Assembly: GCF_003989135.1 (NCBI RefSeq)
Contig: NZ_RYZZ01000028.1
Location: 1-52,954, forward strand
DNA: 52,954 nucleotides
Direction: 5' to 3'
DNA from: Peribacillus cavernae
GTDB lineage: Bacteria > Bacillota > Bacilli > Bacillales > DSM-1321
A program made the translations under genes and the position numbers. Of this stretch, positions 39,662-49,801 are shown piece by piece (positions within the stretch are counted from its first letter, which is position 1; each line of letters begins with the position of its first letter). Below the pieces are notes generated by a model. It searched no databases, was not told where the DNA came from, and saw only the letters and a program-made list of their open reading frames with translations.

Positions 39662-41722
39662 ATGAATCGGATCTTCCGTAATACCATATTTTATTTACTC
39701 ATCTTTTTGGTCATCATTGGGATTGTAAGTATTTTTAACAATAACAATGAGCCAACTGTTAATATTACCCAGGATGAATTTTTTGAACACTTGGATAAGG
39801 GAGAAGTAACAAATTTCACGATGCAGCCTGAACGATATGTGTATGAGGTGCGGGGGCAGCTTGAGAATTATGAGAAAGACAAGTTTTTCCTTACTTATGT
39901 GACAGATAGCGAAGCTACGCAGGCGCGTATCAGCGGGGCTATTGAAGATAATAAGGTGGACAAAACCGAAGTATTGCCGGCAAAGGAATCAAATGGCTGG
40001 GTAACATTCTTCACTTCCATCATTCCGTTTGTCATTATCTTTATTCTTTTCTTTTTCTTGCTTAACCAGGCTCAGGGAGGCGGCGGCGGCCGTGTCATGA
40101 ACTTCGGGAAAAGTAAAGCTAAGTTATATAACGATGAGAAGAAAAAGGTGCGTTTTAAGGATGTCGCGGGTGCGGATGAAGAAAAGCAGGAATTGGTTGA
40201 AGTCGTTGAATTCCTGAAAGACCCACGCAAGTTTGCCGAACTGGGTGCCCGTATTCCAAAAGGTGTCCTGCTTGTGGGACCTCCTGGTACAGGTAAAACC
40301 CTGCTTGCAAGGGCCGTTGCCGGGGAAGCGGGTACTCCGTTCTTCTCGATCAGTGGTTCCGACTTTGTTGAAATGTTTGTCGGGGTTGGTGCATCCCGTG
40401 TTCGTGACCTTTTTGAAAATGCGAAGAAAAATGCTCCATGTATTATTTTTATTGATGAAATTGATGCAGTTGGACGTCAGCGTGGTGCGGGTCTAGGCGG
40501 TGGTCATGACGAGCGTGAGCAAACGCTTAACCAATTGCTTGTCGAAATGGATGGCTTTGGCGGAAATGAAGGAGTCATCATCATCGCGGCTACTAACCGT
40601 GCTGATATTCTTGATCCCGCGTTACTCCGACCAGGCCGTTTTGACCGACAAATTACAGTGGGCCGTCCCGATGTTATCGGCCGTGAAGCAGTGCTTAAGG
40701 TTCATTCTCGTAATAAGCCATTAAGTGACGGTGTTAATTTAAAAGCGATTGCCCAGCGTACACCTGGTTTCTCAGGTGCCGACCTTGAAAACCTATTGAA
40801 TGAGGCAGCGTTGGTGGCTGCCCGCCAAAATAAAAAGAAAATCGATATGTCTGATTTGGATGAAGCCTCAGACCGCGTAATCGCCGGTCCCGCCAAAAAA
40901 AGCAGGGTTATCTCCAAAAAAGAACGCAATATTGTGGCGTTCCACGAAGCCGGCCATACGATTATCGGTCTGGTACTGGATGAGGCGGAAATCGTTCATA
41001 AAGTTACCATTGTTCCACGAGGGCAGGCTGGCGGCTATGCTGTCATGCTTCCTAAGGAAGATCGTTTCTTTATGACAAAACCGGAGCTTTTGGACAAAAT
41101 CGCCGGTCTCCTTGGAGGACGTGTGTCCGAAGAGGTCGTCTTCGGGGAAGCGAGTACAGGTGCTCACAATGACTTCCAGCGCGCTACAGGCATCGCGAGA
41201 AGCATGGTGACCGAATACGGAATGAGCGATAAGCTTGGACCGATTCAATTCGGCCAGACACAGGGGCAGGTATTCTTAGGCCGTGATTTCAACAATGATC
41301 AAAACTACTCTGATGCTATTGCCTATGAAATAGACCTGGAAATCCAGCGCATTATCAAGGAATCCTACGATCGTGCTAAAAAAATTATCACCGAAAATAG
41401 GAGTAAACTCGATATCATTGCCAATACCCTTCTTGAAGTTGAAACTCTTGATGCAGAACAAATTAAGAGCCTCTTTGACACCGGGAAATTACCGGATCGT
41501 GATTATACAGCTATCAATGGCAGATTGGATAGTGACGACGATATGAAGGTAACGATCCAATCTAAGAAGGAAGAAAAGGAAGCACTTCTTAAGCCGCTGG
41601 ATGAAAGAAATCCCGACCCAATGGAAGTAAGGGATGAAGATACAAACCCACCTGGAATTGAAGAAGGAAATCCGCAGGATAAGCCGCTTTCCTTCCCGAA
41701 TGAAGATGAGCCAAAAAAATAA
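39662..41722 (+). CDS. ftsH: ATP-dependent zinc metalloprotease FtsH
   Basis: A membrane AAA+ protease for quality control and for Spo0E-type regulators in sporulation. It is 686 aa. Two transmembrane helices (about 9-27 and 113-133) flank an extracytoplasmic domain. The Walker A is GPPGTGKT (206-213), the SRH region includes GRFDRQ, and the zinc site is HEAGH (428-432). The C-terminus carries an acidic, Pro-rich extension ending DEPKK that makes it longer than B. subtilis FtsH (637). GGGAGGAGG precedes the ATG. Confidence 0.98.
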   Translation: MNRIFRNTIFYLLIFLVIIGIVSIFNNNNEPTVNITQDEFFEHLDKGEVTNFTMQPERYVYEVRGQLENYEKDKFFLTYVTDSEATQARISGAIEDNKVDKTEVLPAKESNGWVTFFTSIIPFVIIFILFFFLLNQAQGGGGGRVMNFGKSKAKLYNDEKKKVRFKDVAGADEEKQELVEVVEFLKDPRKFAELGARIPKGVLLVGPPGTGKTLLARAVAGEAGTPFFSISGSDFVEMFVGVGASRVRDLFENAKKNAPCIIFIDEIDAVGRQRGAGLGGGHDEREQTLNQLLVEMDGFGGNEGVIIIAATNRADILDPALLRPGRFDRQITVGRPDVIGREAVLKVHSRNKPLSDGVNLKAIAQRTPGFSGADLENLLNEAALVAARQNKKKIDMSDLDEASDRVIAGPAKKSRVISKKERNIVAFHEAGHTIIGLVLDEAEIVHKVTIVPRGQAGGYAVMLPKEDRFFMTKPELLDKIAGLLGGRVSEEVVFGEASTGAHNDFQRATGIARSMVTEYGMSDKLGPIQFGQTQGQVFLGRDFNNDQNYSDAIAYEIDLEIQRIIKESYDRAKKIITENRSKLDIIANTLLEVETLDAEQIKSLFDTGKLPDRDYTAINGRLDSDDDMKVTIQSKKEEKEALLKPLDERNPDPMEVRDEDTNPPGIEEGNPQDKPLSFPNEDEPKK

Positions 41723-41738
41723 TCATTACATTCTTATT

Positions 41739-41772
41739 AAGGCATTTCCCGAAAACGGAGATGCCTTTTTTT
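41739..41772 (+). terminator. ftsH terminator
   Basis: AAGGCATTTCC pairs with GGAGATGCCTT around CGAAAAC, followed by a T-run. Confidence 0.85.
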
Positions 41773-41804
41773 CTATTTAGGAAAGGCTAGACATATTTAG
41801 AGAG

Positions 41805-41838
41805 GACTCCTTTTTACAAGGCGCTTGCGCTTTTCTTG
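41805..41838 (-). repeat. Relic of interspersed repeat upstream of coaX
   Basis: GGACTCCTTTTTACAAGG followed by CGCTTGCGCTTTTCTTG is the complement of the family head and part of the body. It lies 64 bases before the coaX start. Confidence 0.6.
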
Positions 41839-41902
41839 ATAACGGAGAAAAAAACAAGTATGGTATGATGTGGGTGAATAACTTTGGCGGAGTGATGAGA
41901 TA

Positions 41903-42685
41903 ATGATTTTTGTTTTGGATGCAGGGAATACAAATACAGTATTAGGCGTATACAATGAGGATCAACTAAACTATCATTGGCGAATTGAAACGAATCGCCA
42001 TAAAACCGAAGATGAATACGCAATGATCATTAAGTCATTATTGGAGCACGAAGGCTTGTCCTTTCGCGACATCGATGGGATTATCATTTCATCAGTAGTT
42101 CCACCGATAATGTATGCTTTAGAGCGTATGTGCAAAAAGTATTTTAAAGCAAAGCCGCTTATTGTCGGCCCTGGAATCAAGACAGGACTTGACATTAAAT
42201 ATGAAAATCCAAGGGAAGTAGGCGCAGACCGGATTGTTAACGCAGTGGCTGGGATTCAGGAGTACGGCAGCCCTCTGATCATCGTCGATTTTGGTACGGC
42301 TACAACGTATTGTTACATTAATGAAGACAAACAATATATGGGCGGAGCTATTGCGCCGGGAATTGGCATTTCGACAGAGGCGCTTTATTCAAAGGCTGCA
42401 AAGCTTCCCCGGATCGAGATTGCGCGGCCTGAGGATATTATCGGCAAAAACACGGTAGCTGCAATGCAGGCAGGCATTTTATTTGGTTATGTAGGCCAGG
42501 TTGAGGGGATTGTCGGCAGAATGAAAGAGCAAAGCCTAATCGATCCTACAGTAATAGCAACCGGAGGGCTCGCCCATTTAATTGCCAACGAATCGGATAC
42601 AATTGACATTGTCGACCCGTTTTTGACTTTAAAAGGATTGCAGTTGATTTATAAAAGAAATAAAGACCAACATAAAAGCAGGTAA
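41903..42685 (+). CDS. coaX: Type III pantothenate kinase
   Basis: The first step of CoA synthesis: phosphorylates pantothenate. It is a 260 aa ASKHA-fold enzyme. The N-terminal phosphate motif [28 protein letters not shown] and the glycine-rich ATGGLA are all present. GGCGGAG precedes the ATG. hslO follows 25 bases later. A TTGATA from the repeat relic could serve as a -35, but no firm promoter was assigned. Confidence 0.96.
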   Translation: MIFVLDAGNTNTVLGVYNEDQLNYHWRIETNRHKTEDEYAMIIKSLLEHEGLSFRDIDGIIISSVVPPIMYALERMCKKYFKAKPLIVGPGIKTGLDIKYENPREVGADRIVNAVAGIQEYGSPLIIVDFGTATTYCYINEDKQYMGGAIAPGIGISTEALYSKAAKLPRIEIARPEDIIGKNTVAAMQAGILFGYVGQVEGIVGRMKEQSLIDPTVIATGGLAHLIANESDTIDIVDPFLTLKGLQLIYKRNKDQHKSR

Positions 42686-42710
42686 TACACCCTGGAAAGG
42701 GGCATATAGG

Positions 42711-43589
42711 ATGAACGATTATTTAGTAAAGGCTTTGTGTTATAAAGGACAGGTAAGAGCTTACGCTGTTTCTACCACCGAAACAGTAGGGGAAGCACAA
42801 AGGCGCCATTATACCTGGCCGACCGCTTCTGCAGCACTGGGCCGATCAATAAGTGCCGGCTTAATGATGGGCGCGATGCTTAAAGGGGAGGATAAGCTGA
42901 CGATAAAAGTCGAAGGAGGGGGCCCGATTGGTGTCATCTTGGTAGATAGCAATGCAAAAGGAGAAGTACGGGGTTATGTCACCAATCCACAGACCCATTT
43001 TGACTTAAATGAAAAAGGAAAACTGGATGTTCGGAGGGCGGTAGGAACAGAAGGGACTTTGTCTGTTGTAAAGGATATAGGCCTCCGTGACTATTTCACG
43101 GGACAGGTTCCGATTGTTTCCGGGGAACTTGGAGAAGACTTTACCTATTATTTTGTAACTTCGGAACAGGTACCCTCATCTGTTGGCGTTGGCGTTTTGG
43201 TTAATCCCGACAATACAATCCTTGCTGCAGGGGGATTCATCATTCAGTTAATGCCTGGAGCAGAAGATGAGACAATCAGTCAAATTGAAGATCGGCTGAG
43301 CAAAATCCCTCCCATTTCTAAATTGATTCAACAAGGATTAACACCCGAGGAAATCCTTGAACAGGTATTAGGGGATGGAAACGTGAAGGTCCTTGAAAAA
43401 ATGCCGGTAGAATTTAAGTGCCAGTGCTCACGTGAAAGGATTGGGAATGCTCTTGTCAGCTTAGGGAAAGCAGAGATCCGCGATATAATCGAAACGGAAG
43501 GACACGCAGAAGCCCACTGTCATTTTTGTAATGAAAAATACCAATTCTCCAAGTGTGAGTTGGAAGAGCTGGAAAAGGAAGCAAAATAG
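42711..43589 (+). CDS. hslO: Redox-regulated chaperone Hsp33
   Basis: A holdase chaperone activated by oxidation and unfolding. It is 292 aa. The C-terminal zinc center is CQC (Cys237, Cys239) and CHFC (Cys270, Cys273). The N-terminal domain has the [18 protein letters not shown] block. AAAGGGG precedes the ATG. In B. subtilis yacD, a PrsA-like foldase gene, separates it from cysK; that gene is absent here, leaving a 201 bp gap with the cysK promoter. Confidence 0.96.
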   Translation: MNDYLVKALCYKGQVRAYAVSTTETVGEAQRRHYTWPTASAALGRSISAGLMMGAMLKGEDKLTIKVEGGGPIGVILVDSNAKGEVRGYVTNPQTHFDLNEKGKLDVRRAVGTEGTLSVVKDIGLRDYFTGQVPIVSGELGEDFTYYFVTSEQVPSSVGVGVLVNPDNTILAAGGFIIQLMPGAEDETISQIEDRLSKIPPISKLIQQGLTPEEILEQVLGDGNVKVLEKMPVEFKCQCSRERIGNALVSLGKAEIRDIIETEGHAEAHCHFCNEKYQFSKCELEELEKEAK

Positions 43590-43717
43590 CCTTTTACATC
43601 CAAGAGCAGATGGAGGAAAAAAGAAAAAAGTAGGGTCGATTCCCTGAAATGATGAACTGAGATACCGTCAAAATAAAAAAGCTGCAAACAACGATTAGAC
43701 CAAATAATGCAAACATA

Positions 43718-43746
43718 TTGACATTGGTGTATGAAAGCTGTAAATT
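43718..43746 (+). promoter_or_regulatory. cysK promoter
   Basis: TTGACA (43718-43723) and TAAATT (43741-43746) are 17 bp apart. Just downstream, AATACTCGGTATT (43766-43778) is a near-palindrome before the ribosome site and could be an operator, for example for CymR, but this is inference. Confidence 0.65.
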
Positions 43747-43790
43747 TTAGATAAAACCAATAAAAATACTCGGTATTAGGAGTGGAGAAT

Positions 43791-44714
43791 ATGGCAAATA
43801 CAGTAAATTCAATAGTCGATTTAATCGGACAAACACCAATTGTAAAATTGAACCGAATTCCAGATGAAAACAGCGCAGACATTTATTTAAAACTGGAGTA
43901 CATGAATCCTGGAAGCAGTGTCAAAGACCGTATCGCACTTTCAATGATTGAAGCAGCGGAAGAAAGCGGCGATTTAAAGGAAGGCGTTACTATTATTGAA
44001 CCTACCAGCGGCAATACAGGCATTGGCTTGGCAATGGTGGCCGCTGCAAAGGGCTACCGCGCTATTTTGGTTATGCCGGAAACAATGAGTATAGAGCGCC
44101 GCAATCTACTTCGTGCCTATGGGGCAGAACTGATATTGACACCAGGCCCTGAAGGGATGAAGGGTGCCATTGCAAAAGCGGAAGAACTTGCAAATGAAAA
44201 CGGCTACTTTATGCCGCAGCAGTTTAAGAACAAAGCAAACCCTAAGGTACACCATGAGACAACGGGTAAGGAAATAGTAGAGCAAATGGGTGACCAGCTC
44301 GATGCGTTTATTTCAGGAATCGGAACTGGAGGGACTATTACTGGCGCTGGTGAAGTGTTGCGCGAAAAATATCCCGAAGTGAAGATTTATGCGATTGAGC
44401 CTTCGGATTCACCAATTTTATCTGGCGGGAAACCAGGTCCTCATAAAATACAAGGTATCGGTGCAGGGTTTATCCCCGAGATTTTAAATACTGAGTTATA
44501 CGATGAAGTTATTCAGGTCGGAACAGATGAATCATTTGAATATGCCCGCCGTGCTGCAAAAGAAGAAGGAATTTTAGGCGGAATTTCTTCCGGAGCTGCT
44601 ATTTCTGCCGCCGTACAGGTGGCAAAAGAACTCGGCAAAGGCAAAAAAGTCCTCGCGATCATCCCAAGCAATGGAGAACGCTACCTGAGCACACCGCTTT
44701 ATAACTTTGAATAA
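43791..44714 (+). CDS. cysK: Cysteine synthase A (O-acetylserine sulfhydrylase)
   Basis: Makes cysteine from O-acetylserine and sulfide with PLP. It is 307 aa. The PLP lysine is Lys45 in GSSVKDR, the substrate loop is PTSGNTGIG, and the phosphate-binding loop is [10 protein letters not shown]. In B. subtilis CysK also forms a complex with CymR. AGGAGTGG upstream places the start at the ATG 43791; the GTG at 43782 lies inside that site. It is transcribed alone with its own promoter and terminator. Confidence 0.97.
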   Translation: MANTVNSIVDLIGQTPIVKLNRIPDENSADIYLKLEYMNPGSSVKDRIALSMIEAAEESGDLKEGVTIIEPTSGNTGIGLAMVAAAKGYRAILVMPETMSIERRNLLRAYGAELILTPGPEGMKGAIAKAEELANENGYFMPQQFKNKANPKVHHETTGKEIVEQMGDQLDAFISGIGTGGTITGAGEVLREKYPEVKIYAIEPSDSPILSGGKPGPHKIQGIGAGFIPEILNTELYDEVIQVGTDESFEYARRAAKEEGILGGISSGAAISAAVQVAKELGKGKKVLAIIPSNGERYLSTPLYNFE

Positions 44715-44730
44715 TAAAGGCGAATAAAGA

Positions 44731-44767
44731 AAAAAGCAGAGCCCTTCAATGGACTTTGCTTTTTTTA
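44731..44767 (+). terminator. cysK terminator
   Basis: GCAGAG (44736-44741) pairs with CTTTGC (44754-44759) with an A-run before and T-run after, so it can work on both strands. Confidence 0.75.
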
Positions 44768-44837
44768 TTTAATTTTCCTCCGTTAATTAGTAAACTCTAA
44801 CTATGATTGTCTAATTAAGATACAGGGGCTGAATGAG

Positions 44838-46280
44838 TTGGAGAAACAACGGGAAGTGTTTGCAATCAATATCCCATTTGATCACAATGACGTATTTCAC
44901 GTTTACAAAATATTATCCTCTTCTGTCTCTACCCACATGATGCTCGAAAGTGGAAGAGGGGGCCGCTTCAGCATGATAGGCCTAAATCCGGTCGCCGAGC
45001 TGTCCGGTAAAGCTGATTTGCTGACAATAAGAGAGTTTGATGGACGGACAGAGCATCGTCAAGGAAACCCGCTACATTCTTTAAAGGAATGGATGGCAGA
45101 GAGAAAAAGCAAACAGAATGACGATTACCCGGACTTTCAAAGCGGTGTCATGGGCTTCATCAGCTATGACTATGTCCGTTATATAGAAAATCTCCCTGCT
45201 GCTGCAAAAGATGACTTAGAAACGCCTGATATTTATTTTCTGGCGTTTGATGAAGTGATTGTTTACGACCATCAGGAACAGCTGCTATGGTTCATGTATG
45301 CCTGTGGCCAAGATGAAAAAGACATGGCATTGGAAAAGCTGGAATCAATGAAACATCAATGGATGTCGGTGAAAGCTGAGCCTGAAAGCCGCAATACGGA
45401 GACATATATTAAACCGCTTCAAGAAAGCGTTTCTTTTACAGAGGATCAATTTAAAGAGGCTGTAGAGAAAATCAAGAATTATATTTCCGAAGGAGATATT
45501 TTTCAAGTGAATGTATCGGTCCGGCAATCAAGCCCTCTTTTTGCACAACCGCTCGATGTCTATGAACAATTAAGGCTGTTAAACCCTTCTCCTTATATGG
45601 CATATATTCATACTCCAAGTTTTCAAATTGTCAGCGGTTCACCTGAGCTTCTGGTTAAGAAACAAGATACCCGGGTCAGCACAAGGCCGATTGCAGGAAC
45701 CCGCTCAAGGGGGGAAACGGCTGAAGAAGATGACCGGCTTGCAAGGGAGCTGGTTGAAAATGAAAAAGAGCGTGCTGAACATGTGATGCTTGTTGATTTA
45801 GAACGGAATGACCTTGGTAGAGTGTGCGAGTACGGCAGTGTCAAAGTGAATGAATTTATGGTTATAGAAAGGTATTCTCATGTCATGCATATTGTTTCAA
45901 ATGTACTGGGAAAGCTTGCTGAAGGCAAGGATGCTTTTAACGTCATTGATGCCGTCTTTCCAGGAGGGACAATAACCGGGGCCCCTAAGGTAAGGACGAT
46001 GGAAATCATTGAAGAACTTGAACCTGTCCGCCGTGGAATATATACAGGCTCAATCGGATGGATAAGCGACTCAGGAGACATGGAACTGAATATTGTCATC
46101 AGGACGATGCTTGTGAAAGATGGAATCGCCCATATTCAAGCGGGGGCTGGCGTTGTCATCGATTCAAACCCGGCATCTGAATATAAGGAATCACTGAAAA
46201 AAGCGATGGCGCTCCAGAAAGCCAAAGAAAGAGCAGAAACAGAAACAGCAACAGCAACAGAAAAGGCGGAAAACCGATGA
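44838..46280 (+). CDS. pabB: Aminodeoxychorismate synthase component I
   Basis: Converts chorismate plus ammonia to 4-amino-4-deoxychorismate, first step to p-aminobenzoate. It is a 480 aa chorismate-binding enzyme. [29 protein letters not shown] and the [14 protein letters not shown] block form the active site. The start is a TTG at 44838 (MEKQREVF) after GGGG; no in-frame ATG is near. The C-terminus ends in a repetitive [10 protein letters not shown] tail. It overlaps pabA by four bases. Confidence 0.95.
   Translation: MEKQREVFAINIPFDHNDVFHVYKILSSSVSTHMMLESGRGGRFSMIGLNPVAELSGKADLLTIREFDGRTEHRQGNPLHSLKEWMAERKSKQNDDYPDFQSGVMGFISYDYVRYIENLPAAAKDDLETPDIYFLAFDEVIVYDHQEQLLWFMYACGQDEKDMALEKLESMKHQWMSVKAEPESRNTETYIKPLQESVSFTEDQFKEAVEKIKNYISEGDIFQVNVSVRQSSPLFAQPLDVYEQLRLLNPSPYMAYIHTPSFQIVSGSPELLVKKQDTRVSTRPIAGTRSRGETAEEDDRLARELVENEKERAEHVMLVDLERNDLGRVCEYGSVKVNEFMVIERYSHVMHIVSNVLGKLAEGKDAFNVIDAVFPGGTITGAPKVRTMEIIEELEPVRRGIYTGSIGWISDSGDMELNIVIRTMLVKDGIAHIQAGAGVVIDSNPASEYKESLKKAMALQKAKERAETETATATEKAENR
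46231..46262 (+). repeat. Hexanucleotide CAGNNN tract at the pabB-pabA junction
   Basis: CAG triplets recur every six bases at 46234, 46240, 46246, 46252 and 46258, after GAG at 46231. The tract ends just before the pabA ribosome site (AAGGCGG). In B. subtilis TRAP controls this gene (trpG/pabA) through GAG/UAG triplets near the same site; here the triplets are mainly CAG, which TRAP binds poorly. Confidence 0.6.
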
Positions 46281-46885
46281 TTCTCATGATTGATAATTAT
46301 GACTCATTTACCTATAACCTTGTCCAGTATCTTGGTGAAATCGGAGAAAAATTACTTGTAAGGCGCAATGACCAAATCACGATTGAGGAGATCAAACAGC
46401 TTGCGCCGGAGTTTTTAATGATTTCACCTGGGCCATGCAGCCCCGATGAAGCTGGAATAAGTCTTGAAGCCATTGCAACTTTCGCAGGAAAGATGCCCAT
46501 CTTTGGAGTGTGTCTTGGTCACCAATCAATCGGCCAGGCTTTTGGCGGGAGGGTTATTAAGGCGGATCGCCTGATGCATGGGAAAACCTCTCTGGTATAT
46601 CATGATGGAAAAACAGCGTATGCCAATATCCCTAATCCTTTCCCAGCTACCCGTTATCACTCGTTGATCATCGACCTGGATTCACTCCCTGATGGCTTTG
46701 AGGTTTCAGCCTGGACAAAAGACGGAGAAATTATGGGGATTCGGCATAAAGACTTTCCCATTGAAGGGGTACAATTTCATCCCGAGTCGATTATGACCGA
46801 AAGCGGTAAGCAACTCTTGCAAAACTTTCTGGAAGTTTATCGGGTGAGGCAAAAGGAGAACTTTGATAGGCTGTTTACTAAATAA
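46277..46885 (+). CDS. pabA: Aminodeoxychorismate/anthranilate synthase glutaminase subunit
   Basis: A 202 aa class I glutamine amidotransferase that feeds ammonia to PabB and, in Bacillus, also to TrpE (hence trpG). The nucleophile Cys79 is in [15 protein letters not shown], with the catalytic His168 and Glu170 in HPES. The oxyanion block [13 protein letters not shown] is present. Its ATG overlaps the pabB stop (ATGA). A repeat element separates it from pabC. Confidence 0.96.
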   Translation: MILMIDNYDSFTYNLVQYLGEIGEKLLVRRNDQITIEEIKQLAPEFLMISPGPCSPDEAGISLEAIATFAGKMPIFGVCLGHQSIGQAFGGRVIKADRLMHGKTSLVYHDGKTAYANIPNPFPATRYHSLIIDLDSLPDGFEVSAWTKDGEIMGIRHKDFPIEGVQFHPESIMTESGKQLLQNFLEVYRVRQKENFDRLFTK

Positions 46886-46909
46886 GCATAGCTTTTTCAA
46901 CTTGTATTG

Positions 46910-46990
46910 GTGTCTAGCTCTGACGTAGCCGCAAAACGTGGCTGGTGCTAGTCGACGTTCCTTTTTAAAAGACGCATGCGCCTTTCTTAT
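46910..46990 (-). repeat. Interspersed repeat copy between pabA and pabC
   Basis: It starts TGTCTAGCTCTGACG (complement of the tail GAGCTAGACA), contains GTCGACGTTCC, and ends AGACGCATGCGCCTTTCTTA, the complement of the head. It interrupts the pab-fol operon, ending about 20 bases before the pabC start. Confidence 0.65.
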
Positions 46991-47010
46991 AGAATAGAGG
47001 GATATATATT

Positions 47011-47871
47011 ATGTATATGCACGTGAATGGACAAATTGTAAACGAGGGTGAGGCACACATATCACCATTTGACCATGGATTTTTATATGGGCTTGGTGTG
47101 TTTGAGACGTTTCGTATTTATGATGGGCATCCCTTTTTGCTGGATGATCATATCAACCGGATTAATAACAGCCTGAAAGAATTGCATATCCTCTATGTGT
47201 GTTCCCGTCATGAGATAGAGAAAATATTGCAAGAGCTTCTGTATGAAAATGGATTGCGAGATGCCCGGATCAGATTGAATATTTCTGCAGGGGCTGCGCC
47301 TGTAGGACTTCAAACGTCGCCGTATCAAAGACCGAACATTCTTCTGTTCATGCAGCAAATGATAGTACCGCAAGGACTGCAGGAAAAGAAGGGAATTCTT
47401 TTAAAAACACGCAGAAATAAACCGGAGACATCCGAACGGTTAAAGTCCCACCATTATCTTAATAATATGATTGCAAAACGGGAGATAACGGCTAATCCGG
47501 ATTCTGAAGGAATTTTTTTAAATGAAGATGGATATCTTGCCGAGGGAATTGCCTCCAACCTGTTTTGGGTAAAAGACCATACATTGTATACCCCGGCGAT
47601 TCAAACGGGCATTCTAAATGGAGTTACACGCCAATTCGTACTGAAGCTTGCAAAGAAATCGGGTTTTGTAATTCAGGAAGGGTTGTATAAAATAGAGGAT
47701 ATCGGCACTGCTGATGAGGTTTTTTGTACGAACTCGATTCAGGAAATTTTCTCTGTTGGTGAAATTAAAGGCATAGGATCGTTTCAAGGAAGGAGCGGAA
47801 CGGGTACCAGCTTTTTATTTGAAGCTTATCAAACATATCGGACTTTGCTCTATAGCAGGAATGAAATATAA
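47011..47871 (+). CDS. pabC: Aminodeoxychorismate lyase
   Basis: Splits 4-amino-4-deoxychorismate into p-aminobenzoate and pyruvate. It is a 286 aa fold-type IV PLP enzyme. The PLP lysine is Lys145 (RLKSHHYLNN), EGIASNLFW carries the conserved Glu, and the GILNGVTRQFVL block binds phosphate. It begins MYMHVNGQIV after GAGGGA; the ATG at 47017 is an alternative. folP follows after 16 bases. Confidence 0.94.
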   Translation: MYMHVNGQIVNEGEAHISPFDHGFLYGLGVFETFRIYDGHPFLLDDHINRINNSLKELHILYVCSRHEIEKILQELLYENGLRDARIRLNISAGAAPVGLQTSPYQRPNILLFMQQMIVPQGLQEKKGILLKTRRNKPETSERLKSHHYLNNMIAKREITANPDSEGIFLNEDGYLAEGIASNLFWVKDHTLYTPAIQTGILNGVTRQFVLKLAKKSGFVIQEGLYKIEDIGTADEVFCTNSIQEIFSVGEIKGIGSFQGRSGTGTSFLFEAYQTYRTLLYSRNEI

Positions 47872-47887
47872 TTATAAGGAGACAAAT

Positions 47888-48724
47888 ATGAACTCGTCGA
47901 TTCTTCAATGCGGTCCTTATACACTGGACTACGAAAAAAAGACTTTAATTATGGGGATTTTGAATATTACTCCTGATTCTTTCTCCGACGGCGGAAGGTA
48001 TAATCAGATCGATACTGCGCTGCGGCATGCAGAACAGATGGTTAGGGATGGAGCAGACATCATTGATATCGGCGGTGAATCGACCCGTCCTCATCATACG
48101 GCCGTTTCGGAGGAGGAAGAATTAGAACGCGTGCTTCCGGTTATTGAAGCCATTTCAAATAGGATTGATATCCCCCTATCGATAGATACATATAAAGCTG
48201 AGGTAGCGCGTCAGTCATTAGAAGCGGGGGCCCATATCATTAACGATGTCTGGGGTGCGAAAGCCGATGATCAAATGGCAAAAGTAGCCGGTGAATATGG
48301 GGTGCCGATCATCCTGATGCATAACCGTGACAATCAAACCTACTCTGATTTTGTCCGTGACGTCTTTTATGACTTATACGAAAGCGTAGCACTTGTGAAG
48401 AAGGCAGGGGTTGTTGATAGAAATATCATCCTCGATCCGGGAATTGGTTTTGCGAAAGACCTAGCGTTAAATTTGGAAATGATGCGAAATCTTGATAAGC
48501 TGGTATCATTGGGTTATCCTGTTCTGCTCGGTACATCAAGAAAATCAATGATTGGGCACACCCTCGATTTACCAGCGAAAGAGCGGATGGAAGGCACGGG
48601 TGCAACTGTGTGCTACGGTATCCAGAAAGGCTGCCAGATCATGCGAGTACACGATGTTAAGGAAATCTCTCGTATGGCTAAAATGATGGATGCTCTTGTT
48701 GGAAAGGGTGACTATAATGGATAA
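47888..48724 (+). CDS. folP: Dihydropteroate synthase
   Basis: Joins p-aminobenzoate to dihydropterin pyrophosphate; the target of sulfonamides. It is a 278 aa TIM barrel. ILNITPDSFSDGGRY, DIGGESTRP, INDVWGAK, ILDPGIGFAK and LGTSRKSMIG are the signature blocks. AAGGAGA precedes the ATG at 47888. A longer frame from 47819 overlaps pabC and lacks a ribosome site. The 3' end overlaps folB by 8 bases. Confidence 0.97.
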   Translation: MNSSILQCGPYTLDYEKKTLIMGILNITPDSFSDGGRYNQIDTALRHAEQMVRDGADIIDIGGESTRPHHTAVSEEEELERVLPVIEAISNRIDIPLSIDTYKAEVARQSLEAGAHIINDVWGAKADDQMAKVAGEYGVPIILMHNRDNQTYSDFVRDVFYDLYESVALVKKAGVVDRNIILDPGIGFAKDLALNLEMMRNLDKLVSLGYPVLLGTSRKSMIGHTLDLPAKERMEGTGATVCYGIQKGCQIMRVHDVKEISRMAKMMDALVGKGDYNG

Positions 48725-49076
48725 GATTTTTGTGAATCAGATGGAGTTTTACGGCTACCATGGCGTGTTTCCTGAGGAAAACAGGCTTGGACAGCGGTTT
48801 GTCGTTGATCTGGAGATTGAATTGGATTTATCAAAGGCCGGTGGAAGTGATAATCTAGAGGATTCGATAAACTACGGAGAGCTTTATTCGATTTGCAAAG
48901 ATATCGTGGTGGGTAAGACATTCAAGCTGGTGGAGTCCATTGCCGAGAATATTGCCTCCGAAATTCTGTCGAAATATAAAGAAATTCAATTTTGCACCCT
49001 TAAGGTATACAAGCCAGACCCGCCGATTCCCGGACATTACAAATCGGTTGCAGTGGAAATTAGAAGGGGACGGTAG
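48717..49076 (+). CDS. folB: Dihydroneopterin aldolase
   Basis: Cleaves 7,8-dihydroneopterin to 6-hydroxymethyl-dihydropterin. It is 119 aa. MEFYGYHGVFPEE carries the active-site Glu/Tyr region, followed by SINYGELYSI and the terminal KPDPPIPGHYKSVAVEI. GAAAGGGTG precedes the ATG at 48717. It overlaps folP, and folK starts one base after its stop, so all three are translated from one mRNA. Confidence 0.96.
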   Translation: MDKIFVNQMEFYGYHGVFPEENRLGQRFVVDLEIELDLSKAGGSDNLEDSINYGELYSICKDIVVGKTFKLVESIAENIASEILSKYKEIQFCTLKVYKPDPPIPGHYKSVAVEIRRGR

Positions 49077-49077
49077 A

Positions 49078-49605
49078 TTGGAGAATATTGCATATATTTC
49101 AATGGGGTCTAATATCGGCGACCGTGTCAATTTTTTCAAAAAAGCCATCCAGCTTTTGAACCAGGAGGCAGGGATTCGGACAGTCGGTATCTCCTCGCTG
49201 TATGAGACAGATCCGGTAGGGTATCTTGAGCAGGCCCTTTTTTTAAATGCTGTTCTCAAGGTGAAAACATCCTATGGACCTGAAGAATTATTGGGAAAGT
49301 GTTTAAAGGTAGAACAAATCCTTGGGAGAAAAAGGGAAATACACTGGGGCCCTCGTACATTGGACCTTGACATTTTGCTGTATAATCACGAAAATATTGA
49401 AACAGAGAATCTTTCTGTTCCTCATCCTCGGATGCTAGAACGAGCATTTGTAATCATTCCCTTGCTGGAATTAGACCCAGACATCATGCTTCCGAAGATG
49501 GAGACACCAATGCATGAAGTTCTGGACGAGATAAAGGATAAAGAAGGAGTTCGATTATGGAAGCGGAAAAATGGGGCAGACGCATTCGCGCTTTTCGAAA
49601 GCTAA
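49078..49605 (+). CDS. folK: HPPK (6-hydroxymethyl-dihydropterin pyrophosphokinase)
   Basis: Transfers pyrophosphate from ATP to 6-hydroxymethyl-dihydropterin. It is 175 aa. AYISMGSNIGDR is the N-terminal loop, ETDPVGYLEQALFLNAV follows, and WGPRTLDLDILLY carries the metal-binding aspartates with VPHPRM after it. The TTG start at 49078, with GAAGGGG upstream, matches the B. subtilis start; the longer frame from 48940 lies within folB. The 3' end overlaps yazB by 49 bases. Confidence 0.95.
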   Translation: MENIAYISMGSNIGDRVNFFKKAIQLLNQEAGIRTVGISSLYETDPVGYLEQALFLNAVLKVKTSYGPEELLGKCLKVEQILGRKREIHWGPRTLDLDILLYNHENIETENLSVPHPRMLERAFVIIPLLELDPDIMLPKMETPMHEVLDEIKDKEGVRLWKRKNGADAFALFES

Positions 49606-49769
49606 AGGGATATACGCAGGAAGGATTTGCGAAAGAAATGGGCGTTTCCGTTTCGCTGCTGGGTGAAGTCGAAAGGGGAAGCCGAAAACCGACGGATGGT
49701 TTTTTGGTAGAGGTGGCTGAAATGCTTGATGTTTCACTTGATGAGCTAAGGCCGCCGGAAGTTAAATAA
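49557..49769 (+). CDS. yazB: Small XRE-family HTH protein YazB
   Basis: A 70 aa Cro/CI-type helix-turn-helix protein (IRAFRKLKGYTQEGFAKEMG, then VSLLGEVERGSRKPT) that consists of little more than the DNA-binding domain. AAGAAGGAG precedes the ATG, which lies inside folK in another frame. It is conserved in this operon across bacilli; its targets and function are unknown. It may regulate the folate operon, but nothing here proves it. Confidence 0.9.
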   Translation: MEAEKWGRRIRAFRKLKGYTQEGFAKEMGVSVSLLGEVERGSRKPTDGFLVEVAEMLDVSLDELRPPEVK

Positions 49770-49801
49770 TAGAATTCACTTCAACAAAGGAGGAACATAA
49801 C

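Noticed and set aside
43423..43440. Second parS candidate (CTCACGTGAAAGG) in hslO
   Set aside because: Only the CACGTGAAA core agrees; the left half-site has four mismatches.
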